A DNA stretch of 52,175 nucleotides from Telmatospirillum sp. (GCA_009712185.1 WASQ01000103.1:1-52175); one strand, 5' to 3'; positions 36,625-45,748 are shown, numbered from the stretch's first letter. A program made the numbers and translations. The notes: generated by a model not told the origin, from the letters alone.

Positions 36625-38384
36625 TGGACTGCTTCCTCCTGGACGGCGGGATCGTGATCCTTGGCGCGGAACAATTCGTTGCGCTGGTGGTAATAGCCGA
36701 GGCCGAACATGGCCTGCTGCTCGGCGGAAAGGGACGCGGGGAAGGGATCGTCGGCGGGCGACATCAAATCCATGACGGCCCCGATCTGCCGTTCGAACGT
36801 CACCCTCAGTCCGGGCTTTTGCTTGCCGATCTTGGACAAATGGTTGGTCGATCCGCTGTCCAGCAAATGGAAAACCTTGCGCGGCTGGGCCGAGGCAGAA
36901 CCATAGAACTTGTCCTTGATGGTCGCGTTGACCGTGCGACCCAGGGCCGCCGTCTGGACATGTTCGTAAAGAGCGAACAGGCGACCGAGCAGATAGCCTT
37001 TGTTTCTATTTTCAGGATCGAAGGCCACGGGAGTCTCCTTGTGATCGAAATTCCTGATGAGGACGGCCTTCAGCAAAGACACCCGCAAAGCGGAGACCTC
37101 TTTGTCCGACCGTAACCGCATGAGAACATTTGATAAAAGCGTCAACGGATAGTGTCCGCCGGTGAGAATGGCGCGCATGCATTCCCCGGCCAGATTGGGC
37201 GGCACATTCTCGCGCTTGCCCAGCACGGCGGTTTCCAGAAGGTATTTCCACAGCGGGGGATGGGGATCGTGTGGCGGCGGCTCGATGCGGGTATCGGCGA
37301 AATAGCGTTGGAAATTGGTCGCCAGCGTGCCGAAATCATCCTCCAGCCAGAACCGGACCGACACCCGCGCCGCGTTGGGGGAAAGACCGAGAACGTAAAA
37401 GCGCACGCCCTCGCAAAGTTCTGGCGCCACCTCGCGGAGGGGTCGGCCGAGACGGATCTTTTCCAGAAGGGCGCCGACCTCGCCCGCCTGTCTGGCTTCG
37501 TCGACCGTGTCGGCCATGGCGAGAAAAATGTCCTCGGCCAGACCCATCGTGGCCGCGTCGGAGGCGTCGGCCCAGAAGGCCGTCGAGCAATCGCCGATCT
37601 GGATGCGATTCCGGCTGCCGGTTTCCAGGAATTTATTAAGGGCGGTGGCATAGGCGAAGGCGGCGGTCTCGGACACGGGGGCGTTGTCGCCCTGCTCGTG
37701 GCCGTAGGACTCGAAGGCGTCCTTGTTGTAGGACACCAGCGACACGCCGGAGGACTGACCGCCCCACACGCCCTTGATCGAGGGATGCAACCGGGCGATG
37801 GGAGAGGTCTCACCGGACACCAGACATGCGGCCCGCGTCCGATCGCCGGCCGCCGACAGGCGGGCCCACAACCGTTGCGCAGCGGGACGGTCGTGAAGAT
37901 AAATATTGGAAAGCCGCTGGCTTTCCAGGCAGAAGACGACATTCTGATCCGTCATCCCGGCGGGCCAGCCAAGGTCATCGAACATCTCCGGCCGCCAGTT
38001 TCCGACGAAGCGCCATAACGCCATCAAGCCGGGATCGTCGGTTTCGGCCAGGGCCTCCAGATGGCGATTGAGGAAGGCGGCATGTTCGTCGGCAAGACGC
38101 CTGCCCTCGCCCGCGGTCACACCAAGAACGTAAGATGTCTTGTCCCAGAGGAAGTTGGGGGCGATGCCCGATGTGCGCTTGGCCGGCTGCGGCACCGACA
38201 TCATCCGCGCCACCCGCTTCTTCCCCGTGTCCTGACGCAGATCGCCTGGCATGCCGACCACCCTGCCGTCCTCGTCAAGGGAAATCACAAAGCTGATTTT
38301 TTCACTGGAATAGCCGAAGGGCGGCACCTCATGGCGTTCCGCCAGACGGTCATAGGCGCAGTTGAGCGCGGACAGGATGCTCAT
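36621..38384 (-). CDS. cas8c: Type I-C Cascade large subunit Cas8c (Csd1)
   Basis: 587 aa, usual length for Csd1. It begins MSILSALNCAYDRLAERHEV-PFGYSSEKISF, and contains WGGQSSGVSLVSYNKDAFESYG and VRFWLEDDFGTLATNFQRYF, both characteristic of Csd1. Cas8c recognises the PAM and recruits Cas3. In type I-C genomes an internal start can also produce a small Cas11c subunit from the 3' part of this gene; Met codons exist there but I cannot decide which is used. The frame is open back to 38489. ATG 38384 was chosen because it overlaps the cas5 stop by 4 nt, as the other junctions do. Confidence 0.97.
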   Translation of the reverse strand: MSILSALNCAYDRLAERHEVPPFGYSSEKISFVISLDEDGRVVGMPGDLRQDTGKKRVARMMSVPQPAKRTSGIAPNFLWDKTSYVLGVTAGEGRRLADEHAAFLNRHLEALAETDDPGLMALWRFVGNWRPEMFDDLGWPAGMTDQNVVFCLESQRLSNIYLHDRPAAQRLWARLSAAGDRTRAACLVSGETSPIARLHPSIKGVWGGQSSGVSLVSYNKDAFESYGHEQGDNAPVSETAAFAYATALNKFLETGSRNRIQIGDCSTAFWADASDAATMGLAEDIFLAMADTVDEARQAGEVGALLEKIRLGRPLREVAPELCEGVRFYVLGLSPNAARVSVRFWLEDDFGTLATNFQRYFADTRIEPPPHDPHPPLWKYLLETAVLGKRENVPPNLAGECMRAILTGGHYPLTLLSNVLMRLRSDKEVSALRVSLLKAVLIRNFDHKETPVAFDPENRNKGYLLGRLFALYEHVQTAALGRTVNATIKDKFYGSASAQPRKVFHLLDSGSTNHLSKIGKQKPGLRVTFERQIGAVMDLMSPADDPFPASLSAEQQAMFGLGYYHQRNELFRAKDHDPAVQEEAVQ

Positions 38385-39046
38385 CGGCGGATCTCCGTCG
38401 AATGCGGCGGCGGCACACGGACGATGCCCTTGTCCAGCCGCGCGCGGAAGAACATCGAGGAGCGGTCGCCCGCATGGTCGATGTCCCACAGCATGAAGCC
38501 CAGATCACGACTGTCGTCGATGGCGGGCGGCAAAGGCGCGCCGGCTTCGATCAGGTCGAATCGGGCCGGAAATTCCCGCGTACCCAGGGAGGGCTGGTGG
38601 AAGCACTGGCCCTTGCGGGACCGGCGGTTGAAAATATCCAGATGCTTGCCGGGATTGTCCTCGGCGCCGGCCTTCGCCGTCAGGTCGAAATGCGCCTCGA
38701 TGACATAGGCCACATCCACCAGCAGCGTGGTGGCGCGTTGCTGGCGGTCCTCATCGACCAGCACATGCAGACCGTCCAGGCTGCCCTTGTTCATCGCCGA
38801 CCTCGCCTTGCTGACGGGGACCTTGCTGCCCACCTCGTTGCGGCGAAGGGTCTGGAAACGGATCGGGTTCAGCACATGGATGGCGTCGATGATCCAGGTA
38901 ATGGCCGGCTTCCAATGGATCGCCTCCAGAATTCCGCGCGCCGCCGACGGCGTCATCACGTCGTAGGAGACGCGCTCCGCCTTCATCTCCGGCCTCGTGA
39001 AACAGGCATGGTCGCCGGAGACCAGCAATTTGACGCCGTGGGTCAT
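38381..39046 (-). CDS. cas5: Type I-C crRNA-processing endonuclease Cas5 (Cas5d)
   Basis: 221 aa. It opens THGVKLLVSGDHACFTRPEMK followed by ERVSYDVMTPSAARGILEAI, the Cas5d signature with the conserved Tyr, and has NRRSRKGQCFHQPSLGTREF in the second half, where catalytic Lys/His residues of the family lie. Type I-C lacks Cas6, and Cas5 both cuts the repeat hairpin and caps the 5' handle of the crRNA. No cas6 gene is present here, in line with this. It starts 12 nt after cas3. Confidence 0.96.
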   Translation of the reverse strand: MTHGVKLLVSGDHACFTRPEMKAERVSYDVMTPSAARGILEAIHWKPAITWIIDAIHVLNPIRFQTLRRNEVGSKVPVSKARSAMNKGSLDGLHVLVDEDRQQRATTLLVDVAYVIEAHFDLTAKAGAEDNPGKHLDIFNRRSRKGQCFHQPSLGTREFPARFDLIEAGAPLPPAIDDSRDLGFMLWDIDHAGDRSSMFFRARLDKGIVRVPPPHSTEIRR

Positions 39047-39058
39047 GACATTGCCCTT

Positions 39059-41287
39059 CTAGAAAATCGATTGTTCCAAACCCAGGTAGTCGGCCTCTTC
39101 CCACAGCAGGCCGACGTCGTCGCGGTAGAGGCTGCCGGTTCGCAACACCGCGAACTGGTCGCCGAACCGGTCTTCCCGTTCGAAGCTCACATGGCCGTTG
39201 GCGCGCAGCAGGGCCCGCGCCTTGGGCGGGACCTGGACGACGAAGGCCTGAAGCTTGCGGGCGACGGTTCCGGCATGGACCGTCTCCACCCCCAGCAGGT
39301 CCAGAGCCTGTCGGGCGCCCTCGTCGCGCGCCACGATCACGGGAACCAGTCCGCTGCCGATCATCTGGAAATCCCCGGCGACGGTCCGGTAGTCACAGGC
39401 AAGGCCACCGCGATCCAACGCAAAGCGACCGAGAATCCCGTGCTGGTCCAAAGCCGCGCCTTTGGCCCAATAGACCTCGCGGAAATAGTGTTCCAGGGCG
39501 GCGGGGCCGAGATGATCGTCGTGCCGGGCGGCCATGCGGGCATAGGCCTCCGCCAGCAGGGCGACTTCACGCGGCGGACGGTTGTCGGGGGCGGCGAAGG
39601 TGGTCACGATGCTGTCCTCCACCGGGCGCCGCCCTTCGCGATTGCAACGCCCCGCCGCCTGGGCGATCTGGTCCAGCCCGGCCTCCGCGCGCCAGACCCT
39701 GGGAAAATCAAGATCGACCCCGGCCTCGACCAGGGAGGTCGCGATCAGCCGGCAGGGGCGGCCATTCTTCAGCCGTTGCCGCACATCATCGAGGATCGCC
39801 CGCCGCTGCGCGGCATAATGGCGGGTGCTGAGATGCACCAATCCCTCGAGCCCGGCGCGCCCGGCGGATCGGTACAGGTCCAGCGCGTGCTTGCGGCTGT
39901 TGACGATCACCAGGGCCTGCGGATGCCCGTCCAGCGCCGCCACCAGCGCGCCGTCATCCAGGGGTCCGCCGTCCCGAAGAGTCACCCGCCGGAGTTGGGT
40001 GGCCAGCATCCGCGGGTCGGGGGCCAGTTCGCGTCCCGCCAGTTCCAGCCCCATCGCGTCCCCGGGGTCGAAATGCCCAGCGTCCAGCGCCGGCTGCGTG
40101 GCCGTGCAGAGCACGACGGACACCCCGTAATTGCGCGCCAGTTCATCAATGGCGGCCACACAGGGCTTCAGCAACGGCAGCGGCAGGGTTTGCGCCTCGT
40201 CCAGGATGATGACGCTGTTGGCAAGATTGTGCAGCTTGCGGCACCGCGAGGGGCGGTTGGCGAACAGGCTTTCGAACAATTGCACATTGGTCGTGATGAC
40301 GATCGGGGCGGCCCAGTCCTCCATCGCCAGACGCAGCTTTTCCCGTTGCTGACGATCGGATATCCGTTCCTCCTCGATGGCGCTGTGGTGTTCGAGGATG
40401 ACGTCTTTGCCCAGGACATCGCAAAAAATGGCGGCGGTCTGGTCAATCACCGACGTGAAGGGAATGGCATAGATGATCCGCGAAAGCCCCAGGCGCCGGG
40501 CGTGATCGAGGGCGAAACCGAGCGACGCCAGGGTTTTTCCGCCGCCGGTGGGAACGGTCAGGGTGAAAAGTCCGGGCGCCATCAGGGCGTTGCGGCGGAC
40601 CTCCGCCAGGATATCGGCGCGCAACCGGTTGACCGGGGAGTCGGCTCTCATGCCCGCCATATGCCTGTCGAAGCGGGCGATCAGAGAGTCGATGATGTCG
40701 GGCAGTTGGGGCCAGTCGCGATCGGACGCCGTTCCCGTCGCGGTGTCGTAGAACTGTTCCGTATCCTTGAAGTCGGCATCCACCACGCATGAAAAAATCA
40801 TCCGCCCCAGAAATCCGAGCTGGAAGGCGGCCCTGGCGGGGACGGGGGTCAACGGCGGCTTGAGGCCCCCGGGATCGACGGACAGTTCGTCGCGCCACAC
40901 AGGATCGACCGTCAGCCGGTCGTCCTTCAGGCGGTCCGCCAGATCCCGCCAATCGGGCAACCCCGCATGATGCCCGGCGATGGCATAGGAAATGAGCTCC
41001 GCCATGATCGTGTCCCAGCCCCTGGGCAGGTCACGGGCCAGCTCGCGGGCCATCGCCGCCCCGGAGATCGCATGGTCGACCCTGAGGGGAGAGCCGGCCA
41101 GCCGGGCCTGGAATTCGGCGGTGTATTTTCCGAGATCATGCAGCAGCGCGGCCAGCCTCGCCGCCTTTTCCACGCCGAAGGGACGGGCGAAAGCGGCCGC
41201 CAGGTCCTCAGCGCCGCGCAAATGCTCCGACAGGATCTGCCAGCGGGATCTGTCGTCGTCATCGCCGAAACTGTGGGCATAATACAT
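39059..41287 (-). CDS. cas3: CRISPR helicase-nuclease Cas3
   Basis: 742 aa. The N-terminal HD nuclease has His50-Asp51 (LLHDLGKYTAEFQ), His72 and His106-His107 (AGHHAGLPDW). The SF2 helicase part has Walker A TVPTGGGKTLASL (about 245-255), the DEAQ box (363-366) and a C-terminal motif VI QAAGRCNREGR. Cas3 is recruited by the target-bound Cascade, nicks the displaced strand and degrades it. ATG 41287 matches the normal Cas3 start (MYYAHS) but has no clear ribosome site. It is the first gene of the cas operon, with a promoter about 40 bp upstream. Confidence 0.97.
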   Translation of the reverse strand: MYYAHSFGDDDDRSRWQILSEHLRGAEDLAAAFARPFGVEKAARLAALLHDLGKYTAEFQARLAGSPLRVDHAISGAAMARELARDLPRGWDTIMAELISYAIAGHHAGLPDWRDLADRLKDDRLTVDPVWRDELSVDPGGLKPPLTPVPARAAFQLGFLGRMIFSCVVDADFKDTEQFYDTATGTASDRDWPQLPDIIDSLIARFDRHMAGMRADSPVNRLRADILAEVRRNALMAPGLFTLTVPTGGGKTLASLGFALDHARRLGLSRIIYAIPFTSVIDQTAAIFCDVLGKDVILEHHSAIEEERISDRQQREKLRLAMEDWAAPIVITTNVQLFESLFANRPSRCRKLHNLANSVIILDEAQTLPLPLLKPCVAAIDELARNYGVSVVLCTATQPALDAGHFDPGDAMGLELAGRELAPDPRMLATQLRRVTLRDGGPLDDGALVAALDGHPQALVIVNSRKHALDLYRSAGRAGLEGLVHLSTRHYAAQRRAILDDVRQRLKNGRPCRLIATSLVEAGVDLDFPRVWRAEAGLDQIAQAAGRCNREGRRPVEDSIVTTFAAPDNRPPREVALLAEAYARMAARHDDHLGPAALEHYFREVYWAKGAALDQHGILGRFALDRGGLACDYRTVAGDFQMIGSGLVPVIVARDEGARQALDLLGVETVHAGTVARKLQAFVVQVPPKARALLRANGHVSFEREDRFGDQFAVLRTGSLYRDDVGLLWEEADYLGLEQSIF

Positions 41288-41316
41288 TGGTATGCAGAAC
41301 GCACTTGAAATTCAAT

Positions 41317-41383
41317 TAATGCTTGATCGTACTCAGCCGCCCTCCCTTGTCAACGCCAGGATCATCTTGATCGACAAGCATTA
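41317..41383 (-). promoter_or_regulatory. cas operon promoter with flanking inverted repeat
   Basis: On the minus strand a sigma70-like promoter reads TTGACA (41348-41353), 16 nt, TACGAT (41326-41331), which would start transcription about 30 nt before the cas3 ATG. It is framed by a perfect 9-bp inverted repeat, TAATGCTTG (41317-41325) and CAAGCATTA (41375-41383). A direct CTTGATCG also occurs at both sites. Such spacing suits a dimeric repressor or looping regulator, but no regulator gene is adjacent. Confidence 0.55.
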
Positions 41384-41827
41384 GTTTAAGTTTTTTCCGT
41401 TGGGGTCTTGCTCAACTCTGACGGATTTACGCCGACGGAAGGAATGCTGGCTCCGGGCGGCCCGATCTCTTCTCCCGGATCACAAATTCCGGGTGGTGAA
41501 AATCCGACAGATGGATCCCGGAATCGGGAGTGGGGCCAAGCGTTAGAGTCTAACGACGAGTTCGCAACGGGCATCCTGTCCGCGCAGCGGAAGGCGCCAG
41601 AGACCTTGGCTAAGCTTTTGAAGAAATTTGGCGCACCCGGCGAGATTCGAACTGGTGAACACGGACAATCGCTTCCATTTGCGCGGCAAGGCTGAGGCCG
41701 CTGATGCCCTGCCGTTTTGTGGACACGCGAAGGTATGCAATACCAATGGCTTCCATTTTATAAGTTCAATACGAACGTTTAGAATTTATACTGCAAATCA
41801 CCCGCCAATAATAGCTGAACAAATTCT
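41384..41827. other. Non-coding gap between cas3 promoter and island gene
   Basis: About 440 bp. Short open frames here (for example a 95-codon frame on the plus strand) have no ribosome site and run through the tRNA-derived repeat, so I do not call genes. It contains the 26-bp copy of the tRNA-Arg 3' end at 41628-41653. Confidence 0.5.
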
Positions 41828-43320
41828 TAGTCGTTCCTGCTGCTACGTTGTGGCACTGGTACCGTCAATTCCGGCAGAGCATCTCCAATCAGTTTTTCCA
41901 TTCTCCCCCGGAGAATTTTGAGGTTTATTCCGCCCACAAACAGAAACATCAAGAAAAATACCCCAATGAAAATAATTGGCGAAGGAAATACCACATTAGA
42001 TGGCATGGCTTTCGACAAAAAATTGTATGCCGCCCATAAAAATGCTGCAATTATAGCAATACAACCGGACGACAATCTTATTTCCGTCGATATTATGTTT
42101 GTGCCAGATTTGCTCGTATTTAATTTTGCAACCATCATAGGCGCATGTACGATGTTAAGACCCCTAGGCCGCAACCATATTGTATAGTTCGCTTTATCCC
42201 AATAGATGATGCTGTTTCGCAGCTTGACCATCTTACCGTCCACAAGGCCACCGCGAATAACATTATCGTTTATAGCAATAGCCTTAATTTTTAAGAACGT
42301 CTCCAGATACCTTCTGAACAACGTCAATATCCCCAACATATCAAGCAGAAATAAGATGATAAAAAGGTTGCCATACCACGGCATTGGTGGTGGAGAATTT
42401 TCGGCTTTCACCATTTTTAGGTCACTTAAAGAAAAAAACGTGTTGTCTCTTGAATAATTTTCTATTTTCCCCTCGTAATATCTAATTTCGAGACGAAGTA
42501 TAGCGTTTCCTACAGGATCATAGCAAATCCTAACGTAAGAATTATCGTTTACAGGCCCACCATGAGACGATGTATTATTAAATGCGTCAGTCACAATGTA
42601 ATCAGAATATTGGAACCGCACACCAGACACTGAAAAGGATTCTTCTGCATGGCCAGTATAGGGCATTGGGACAAAATTTTGGACAGGGCCCTCGACCACT
42701 CTACATTTATTATATCTCACCATTTCTTCGTGTTTCAGGTGTTGTGAATAGGTAAAATATAATGCCATACACGTCCACAACACGGAAAAACCGAGAAAAA
42801 AATATCTGAATAGCAGATTCCACGTTGAGCGGATGTTTAGGTATGGAATTCCTGTCTTACTTATGATTTTTGGAAATACGAATATTATTATACCAATGGC
42901 AACGAAAATCAGGCCAAAAGCCGAAAATCCCCAATCTCGGAAGCCCGACTCGGTTACATCGAACACTTTAACAAAATGATCAGTGGGCATGGATGACCAA
43001 CCTGGGTGCCGATTCCGGGAACCCATATACCACATCATATTTTTTCTACCAAAAGAGGATACCGGCCATATCTTAGAAGACCCACGGCCTATAGGCGGTA
43101 TGCGCATATTCACACACCGTCCGATGAGACATTCCTCGAAAGCCGACCGGAACAATTTTTTGTCCGGACACGTGGATTGACGGCACACCAGCTTCGAGAC
43201 GGTCGAGGAAACTTTGTGTCCTTCTTGCCCATCTATGGGGACGCGACGGGGACGCAAATAGATGAAGGCATCCCATCCGTTCGGGGACGGCTCGCTATCG
43301 CGTTGATTTTTCTAGGAAAT

Positions 43321-43345
<25 letters not shown>
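41628..43345. mobile_element. Small integrase-less tRNA-Arg island bounded by 26-bp direct repeats
   Basis: TTGGCGCACCCGG...CGAACT (26 bp) is present at 41628-41653 and, as the T-arm, acceptor stem and CCA end of the tRNA-Arg gene, at 43320-43345, with no mismatch. This is the classic footprint of a tRNA-specific integrase: attL in the intact tRNA, attR at the far end. The 1.69 kb between is AT-rich and holds one membrane-protein gene and no integrase. It may be a deletion remnant or an element moved by an integrase elsewhere. Confidence 0.65.
41827..42990 (-). CDS. AT-rich membrane protein of unknown function carried by the tRNA island
   Basis: 387 aa. Membrane helices are at about 15-35, 52-72, a pair near 195-215, and two near the C-terminus (about 308-360). 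Between the second and third lies a soluble domain with VVEGPVQNFVPMPYTGHAEE, then SFSVSGVRFQYSDYIV and NNTSSHGGPVNDNSYVRI, a pattern that looks conserved rather than random. It loosely resembles DUF3592-like domains, but I cannot name a family. The frame is open to 43257. ATG 42990 was chosen because the first membrane helix follows directly; its ribosome site is weak (AGG 11 nt upstream). Codon use is AT-rich, unlike every neighbour except the FadL-SRPBCC cluster, indicating horizontal origin. Confidence 0.65.
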   Translation of the reverse strand: MPTDHFVKVFDVTESGFRDWGFSAFGLIFVAIGIIIFVFPKIISKTGIPYLNIRSTWNLLFRYFFLGFSVLWTCMALYFTYSQHLKHEEMVRYNKCRVVEGPVQNFVPMPYTGHAEESFSVSGVRFQYSDYIVTDAFNNTSSHGGPVNDNSYVRICYDPVGNAILRLEIRYYEGKIENYSRDNTFFSLSDLKMVKAENSPPPMPWYGNLFIILFLLDMLGILTLFRRYLETFLKIKAIAINDNVIRGGLVDGKMVKLRNSIIYWDKANYTIWLRPRGLNIVHAPMMVAKLNTSKSGTNIISTEIRLSSGCIAIIAAFLWAAYNFLSKAMPSNVVFPSPIIFIGVFFLMFLFVGGINLKILRGRMEKLIGDALPELTVPVPQRSSRND

Positions 43346-43397
<52 letters not shown>

Positions 43398-43694
43398 ATG
43401 CCTTAGAGAGCATCCGCGTCCTGTGCGACGCGGAGGAAGGGACCGTATAGCGCATCCCGCCCGGAAAGGCAAAGGGGGAATTCGCGGCGAACCCCGGTCC
43501 TTTGCCGCACCGGAAGGACGGCCCGTCATTCGGCTTCCCTCGGCCCGGTCGGCCGGCAATCCGGTCCGCGTTACGATTCGGAACGGACGCGGCGGGTGTC
43601 AAAAATCTTAAAATCCACCAAAAATATAGATTGATAGAAAATTATAAACATTCAAAATGGAGAATTGATTTATAAAACATATGTGGAGTGTTTT
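43398..43694. other. Non-coding gap of about 300 bp
   Basis: The left part is GC-rich and featureless. The last 90 bp before the FadL-type gene are very AT-rich and probably contain its promoter. No gene or RNA is seen. Confidence 0.5.
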
Positions 43695-44966
43695 ATGCGC
43701 CGACTCTCCGCCCTCCTCGCCGGACTGAGCCTCACCCTGGCCGCCGCGGCCCCGGCCGAGGCGACGGAGGGGTATTTCGAACATGGCTACGGGACGCAGG
43801 CCAAGGGCATGGCGGGAGCCAATCTGGCCTATCCGACCGACAGCCTGGCGATTGCCACCAATCCGGCCAGCGCCGTGGTGCTTGAAGACCGCCTGGACAT
43901 CGACGCCGACTATTTCATCCCCTTTCGCCACGCCTCGATCACCGGCAACGCCTTCGGCGGCGACCAGACCTACAGCGGCAACAACAGCAAAGCCTTCGTC
44001 ATTCCCGAATTCGGGGTGATCCACCATCTCAGCGAAACCTGGGCCGCAGGGTTCGCGGTTTACGGCAACGGGGGCATGGACACGGCCTACGCGACCAATC
44101 CCTATGGCCGGTTCGGCGCCACCGGCAAGGCCGGGGTCGATCTTCAGCAGTTGTTCCTGTCCCCCACCCTGGCCTATCGCTTCGCCCGGAACCAGAGCAT
44201 CGGATTGTCGGTCAATGTGGTTGACCAGTTGTTCAAGGCCCAGGGCATCGGCGCGTTCGGCGGCTTCTCCGGCAGCCCTCAGTCCGTCTCGGACACCGGC
44301 CGCGACAGCGCGTTCGGCGCCGGGGTCCGCGTGGGATGGCAAGGCCGGCTGGTCCCGTGGCTGACCCTGGCGGCGGCGTGGCAGTCCAAAACCTATTCGG
44401 AAAAATTCGACAAATACAAAGGACTGTTCGCCCAGGCCGGCGCCTTCGACGTGCCGGCGACCTGGGGCGTGGGGGCCGCCATCAAGACCCCGCTGCCAGG
44501 CCTGGATGTTTCCCTGGAGGTCCGGCAGATCCTCTACAGCGGCGTCCCCTCCATCGCCAACAGCTTCCAGCGTCTGGTCGCCGGGCAGCCCCTGGGCGGA
44601 GGCGACGGCCCCGGGTTCGGCTGGAAGGACGCCACCATCGAAAAGATCGGCCTCAATTATCGCCTGAGCCCGGACTGGCAGGTCCGCGCCGGCTATGCCC
44701 ACACCGCGCAGCCGATCCCGGCGGGCCAGACCTTTCTCAACATCCTGGCCCCGGGGGTCATCGAGCATGAAGTCACCGCCGGCGCCACCTGGCAGATGGC
44801 GCCGCATCAGGAAATCAGCGTCTATGCCCTCTACGCGCTGCCTAACACCGTGCACGGCGCGGGATCCATTCCCGGCGGCTTTCCGCCGGCCGGGTTCGGC
44901 GGCGGCAATGCCGCGATCACCCTCAGCGAACTGTCGGTCGGCGTCGGTTATGGCTGGCGGTTCTGA
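43695..44966 (+). CDS. Second FadL/OmpP1-type outer-membrane transport protein
   Basis: 423 aa. A signal peptide of about 24 residues (AEA-TEGYF) is followed by the mature start TEGYFEHGYGTQAKGMAGAN and the FadL hatch segment SLAIATNPASAV (NPAS in place of NPAG). A beta-barrel follows and ends ELSVGVGYGWRF with a C-terminal Phe. It is predicted to pass hydrophobic compounds through the outer membrane. ATG 43695 has GGAG 7 nt upstream. It is GC-rich, unlike the FadL-type gene at 16084, so the two are not recent duplicates. No catabolic genes are adjacent. Confidence 0.9.
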   Translation: MRRLSALLAGLSLTLAAAAPAEATEGYFEHGYGTQAKGMAGANLAYPTDSLAIATNPASAVVLEDRLDIDADYFIPFRHASITGNAFGGDQTYSGNNSKAFVIPEFGVIHHLSETWAAGFAVYGNGGMDTAYATNPYGRFGATGKAGVDLQQLFLSPTLAYRFARNQSIGLSVNVVDQLFKAQGIGAFGGFSGSPQSVSDTGRDSAFGAGVRVGWQGRLVPWLTLAAAWQSKTYSEKFDKYKGLFAQAGAFDVPATWGVGAAIKTPLPGLDVSLEVRQILYSGVPSIANSFQRLVAGQPLGGGDGPGFGWKDATIEKIGLNYRLSPDWQVRAGYAHTAQPIPAGQTFLNILAPGVIEHEVTAGATWQMAPHQEISVYALYALPNTVHGAGSIPGGFPPAGFGGGNAAITLSELSVGVGYGWRF

Positions 44967-45030
44967 CGGCCCGCCCCCGGATCGTCCGATGACACTCGCC
45001 ACCAAACCGGGGGTACCGTAATCTCATCCG

Positions 45031-45615
45031 ATGGATGATCTTTTTCCGGTTCCGAACGCCACGCCCTCCCATCGGCGCAGTCAGAGCATCGTCGGCACGT
45101 CGGAGGGCCGGCCGGACGATGACTTTTACCCGACACCCCGTTCCGCCATCGAGGCGCTGCTGCGGGTCGAGAGGTTCGACGGCGTGATCTGGGAACCGGC
45201 CTGCGGCGACGGCGCCATCAGCCGCGTGCTGGAGGAAACCGGCCATCAGGTCCTCAGCACCGATCTGATCGACCGGGGATATGGCCGGGGCGGGATCGAC
45301 TTCCTGCTGGACTACACAACCCGGGCCGACAGCGTCGTCACCAATCCGCCGTTCCGGCTGGCGGCCGACTTCGCGCGGCACGCCCTGACGCGAACCACCG
45401 GCAAGGTCGCGCTGCTGTGCAAGCTGAACTTCCTCGAAGGGATCAAACGCAAGCCGCTGTTCGAGGCGACGCCGCTTCGGACCGTCTATGTCTTCTCCGA
45501 ACGGCTCACCATGCACCGCAATGGCGAGACAACGGATCGCAAGGGCATGATCGCCTTCGGGTGGTTCGTCTGGGATCATGCCCACAAAGGCCCGCCGACA
45601 ATAGCCTGGTTATAG
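45031..45615 (+). CDS. Orphan DNA methyltransferase-like protein (phage-type, NPPF motif)
   Basis: 194 aa. DDDFYPTPRSAIEALLRVE and IWEPACGDGAISRVLEETGH form the SAM-binding motif I region of Rossmann methyltransferases, DLIDRGYG follows motif II, and VVTNPPFRLAADF is the catalytic (N/D)PP(F/Y) motif IV of N6-adenine methyltransferases. The short length and the opening YPTP are typical of phage and island methyltransferases without a restriction partner. No restriction enzyme is nearby. The start codon follows the FadL stop by 64 nt and the gene may share its transcript. ATG 45031 lacks a strong ribosome site. Confidence 0.8.
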   Translation: MDDLFPVPNATPSHRRSQSIVGTSEGRPDDDFYPTPRSAIEALLRVERFDGVIWEPACGDGAISRVLEETGHQVLSTDLIDRGYGRGGIDFLLDYTTRADSVVTNPPFRLAADFARHALTRTTGKVALLCKLNFLEGIKRKPLFEATPLRTVYVFSERLTMHRNGETTDRKGMIAFGWFVWDHAHKGPPTIAWL

Positions 45616-45717
45616 GCGAAGGTGGAGGCGGGGCGGGGCGGGCAAACTGCGCCCCTCCGGTGAACCGGCGTTCCGGCCGGCGCGGGGCCCTCCTCCCAAC
45701 CCGAGAAATAAACTTTT

Positions 45718-45748
45718 AATTGCATATCTCATACAATTATATGCAATT
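45718..45748. promoter_or_regulatory. AT-rich inverted repeat upstream of lipoprotein gene
   Basis: AATTGCATAT (45718-45727) and ATATGCAATT (45739-45748) form a perfect 10-bp inverted repeat around 11 bp, inside an AT-rich patch 40 bp before the lipoprotein start. It is a plausible operator or promoter-linked hairpin; no regulator can be assigned. Confidence 0.4.

Noticed and set aside
39059-41287. DEAQ in place of DEAH in Cas3 as a damaged helicase
   Set aside because: From my knowledge of the family, DEAQ is an ordinary variant in type I-C Cas3, and the other motifs are intact.
41628-41653. Possible second tRNA gene
   Set aside because: Only the T-arm and acceptor 3' side are present; no D-arm or anticodon arm follows, so it is an att-like copy and not a gene.
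41408-41695. 95-codon frame between cas3 and the island gene
   Set aside because: It starts at a TTG without ribosome site and its end is a translation of the tRNA-Arg 3' repeat (FGAPGEIRT), a known source of false genes.
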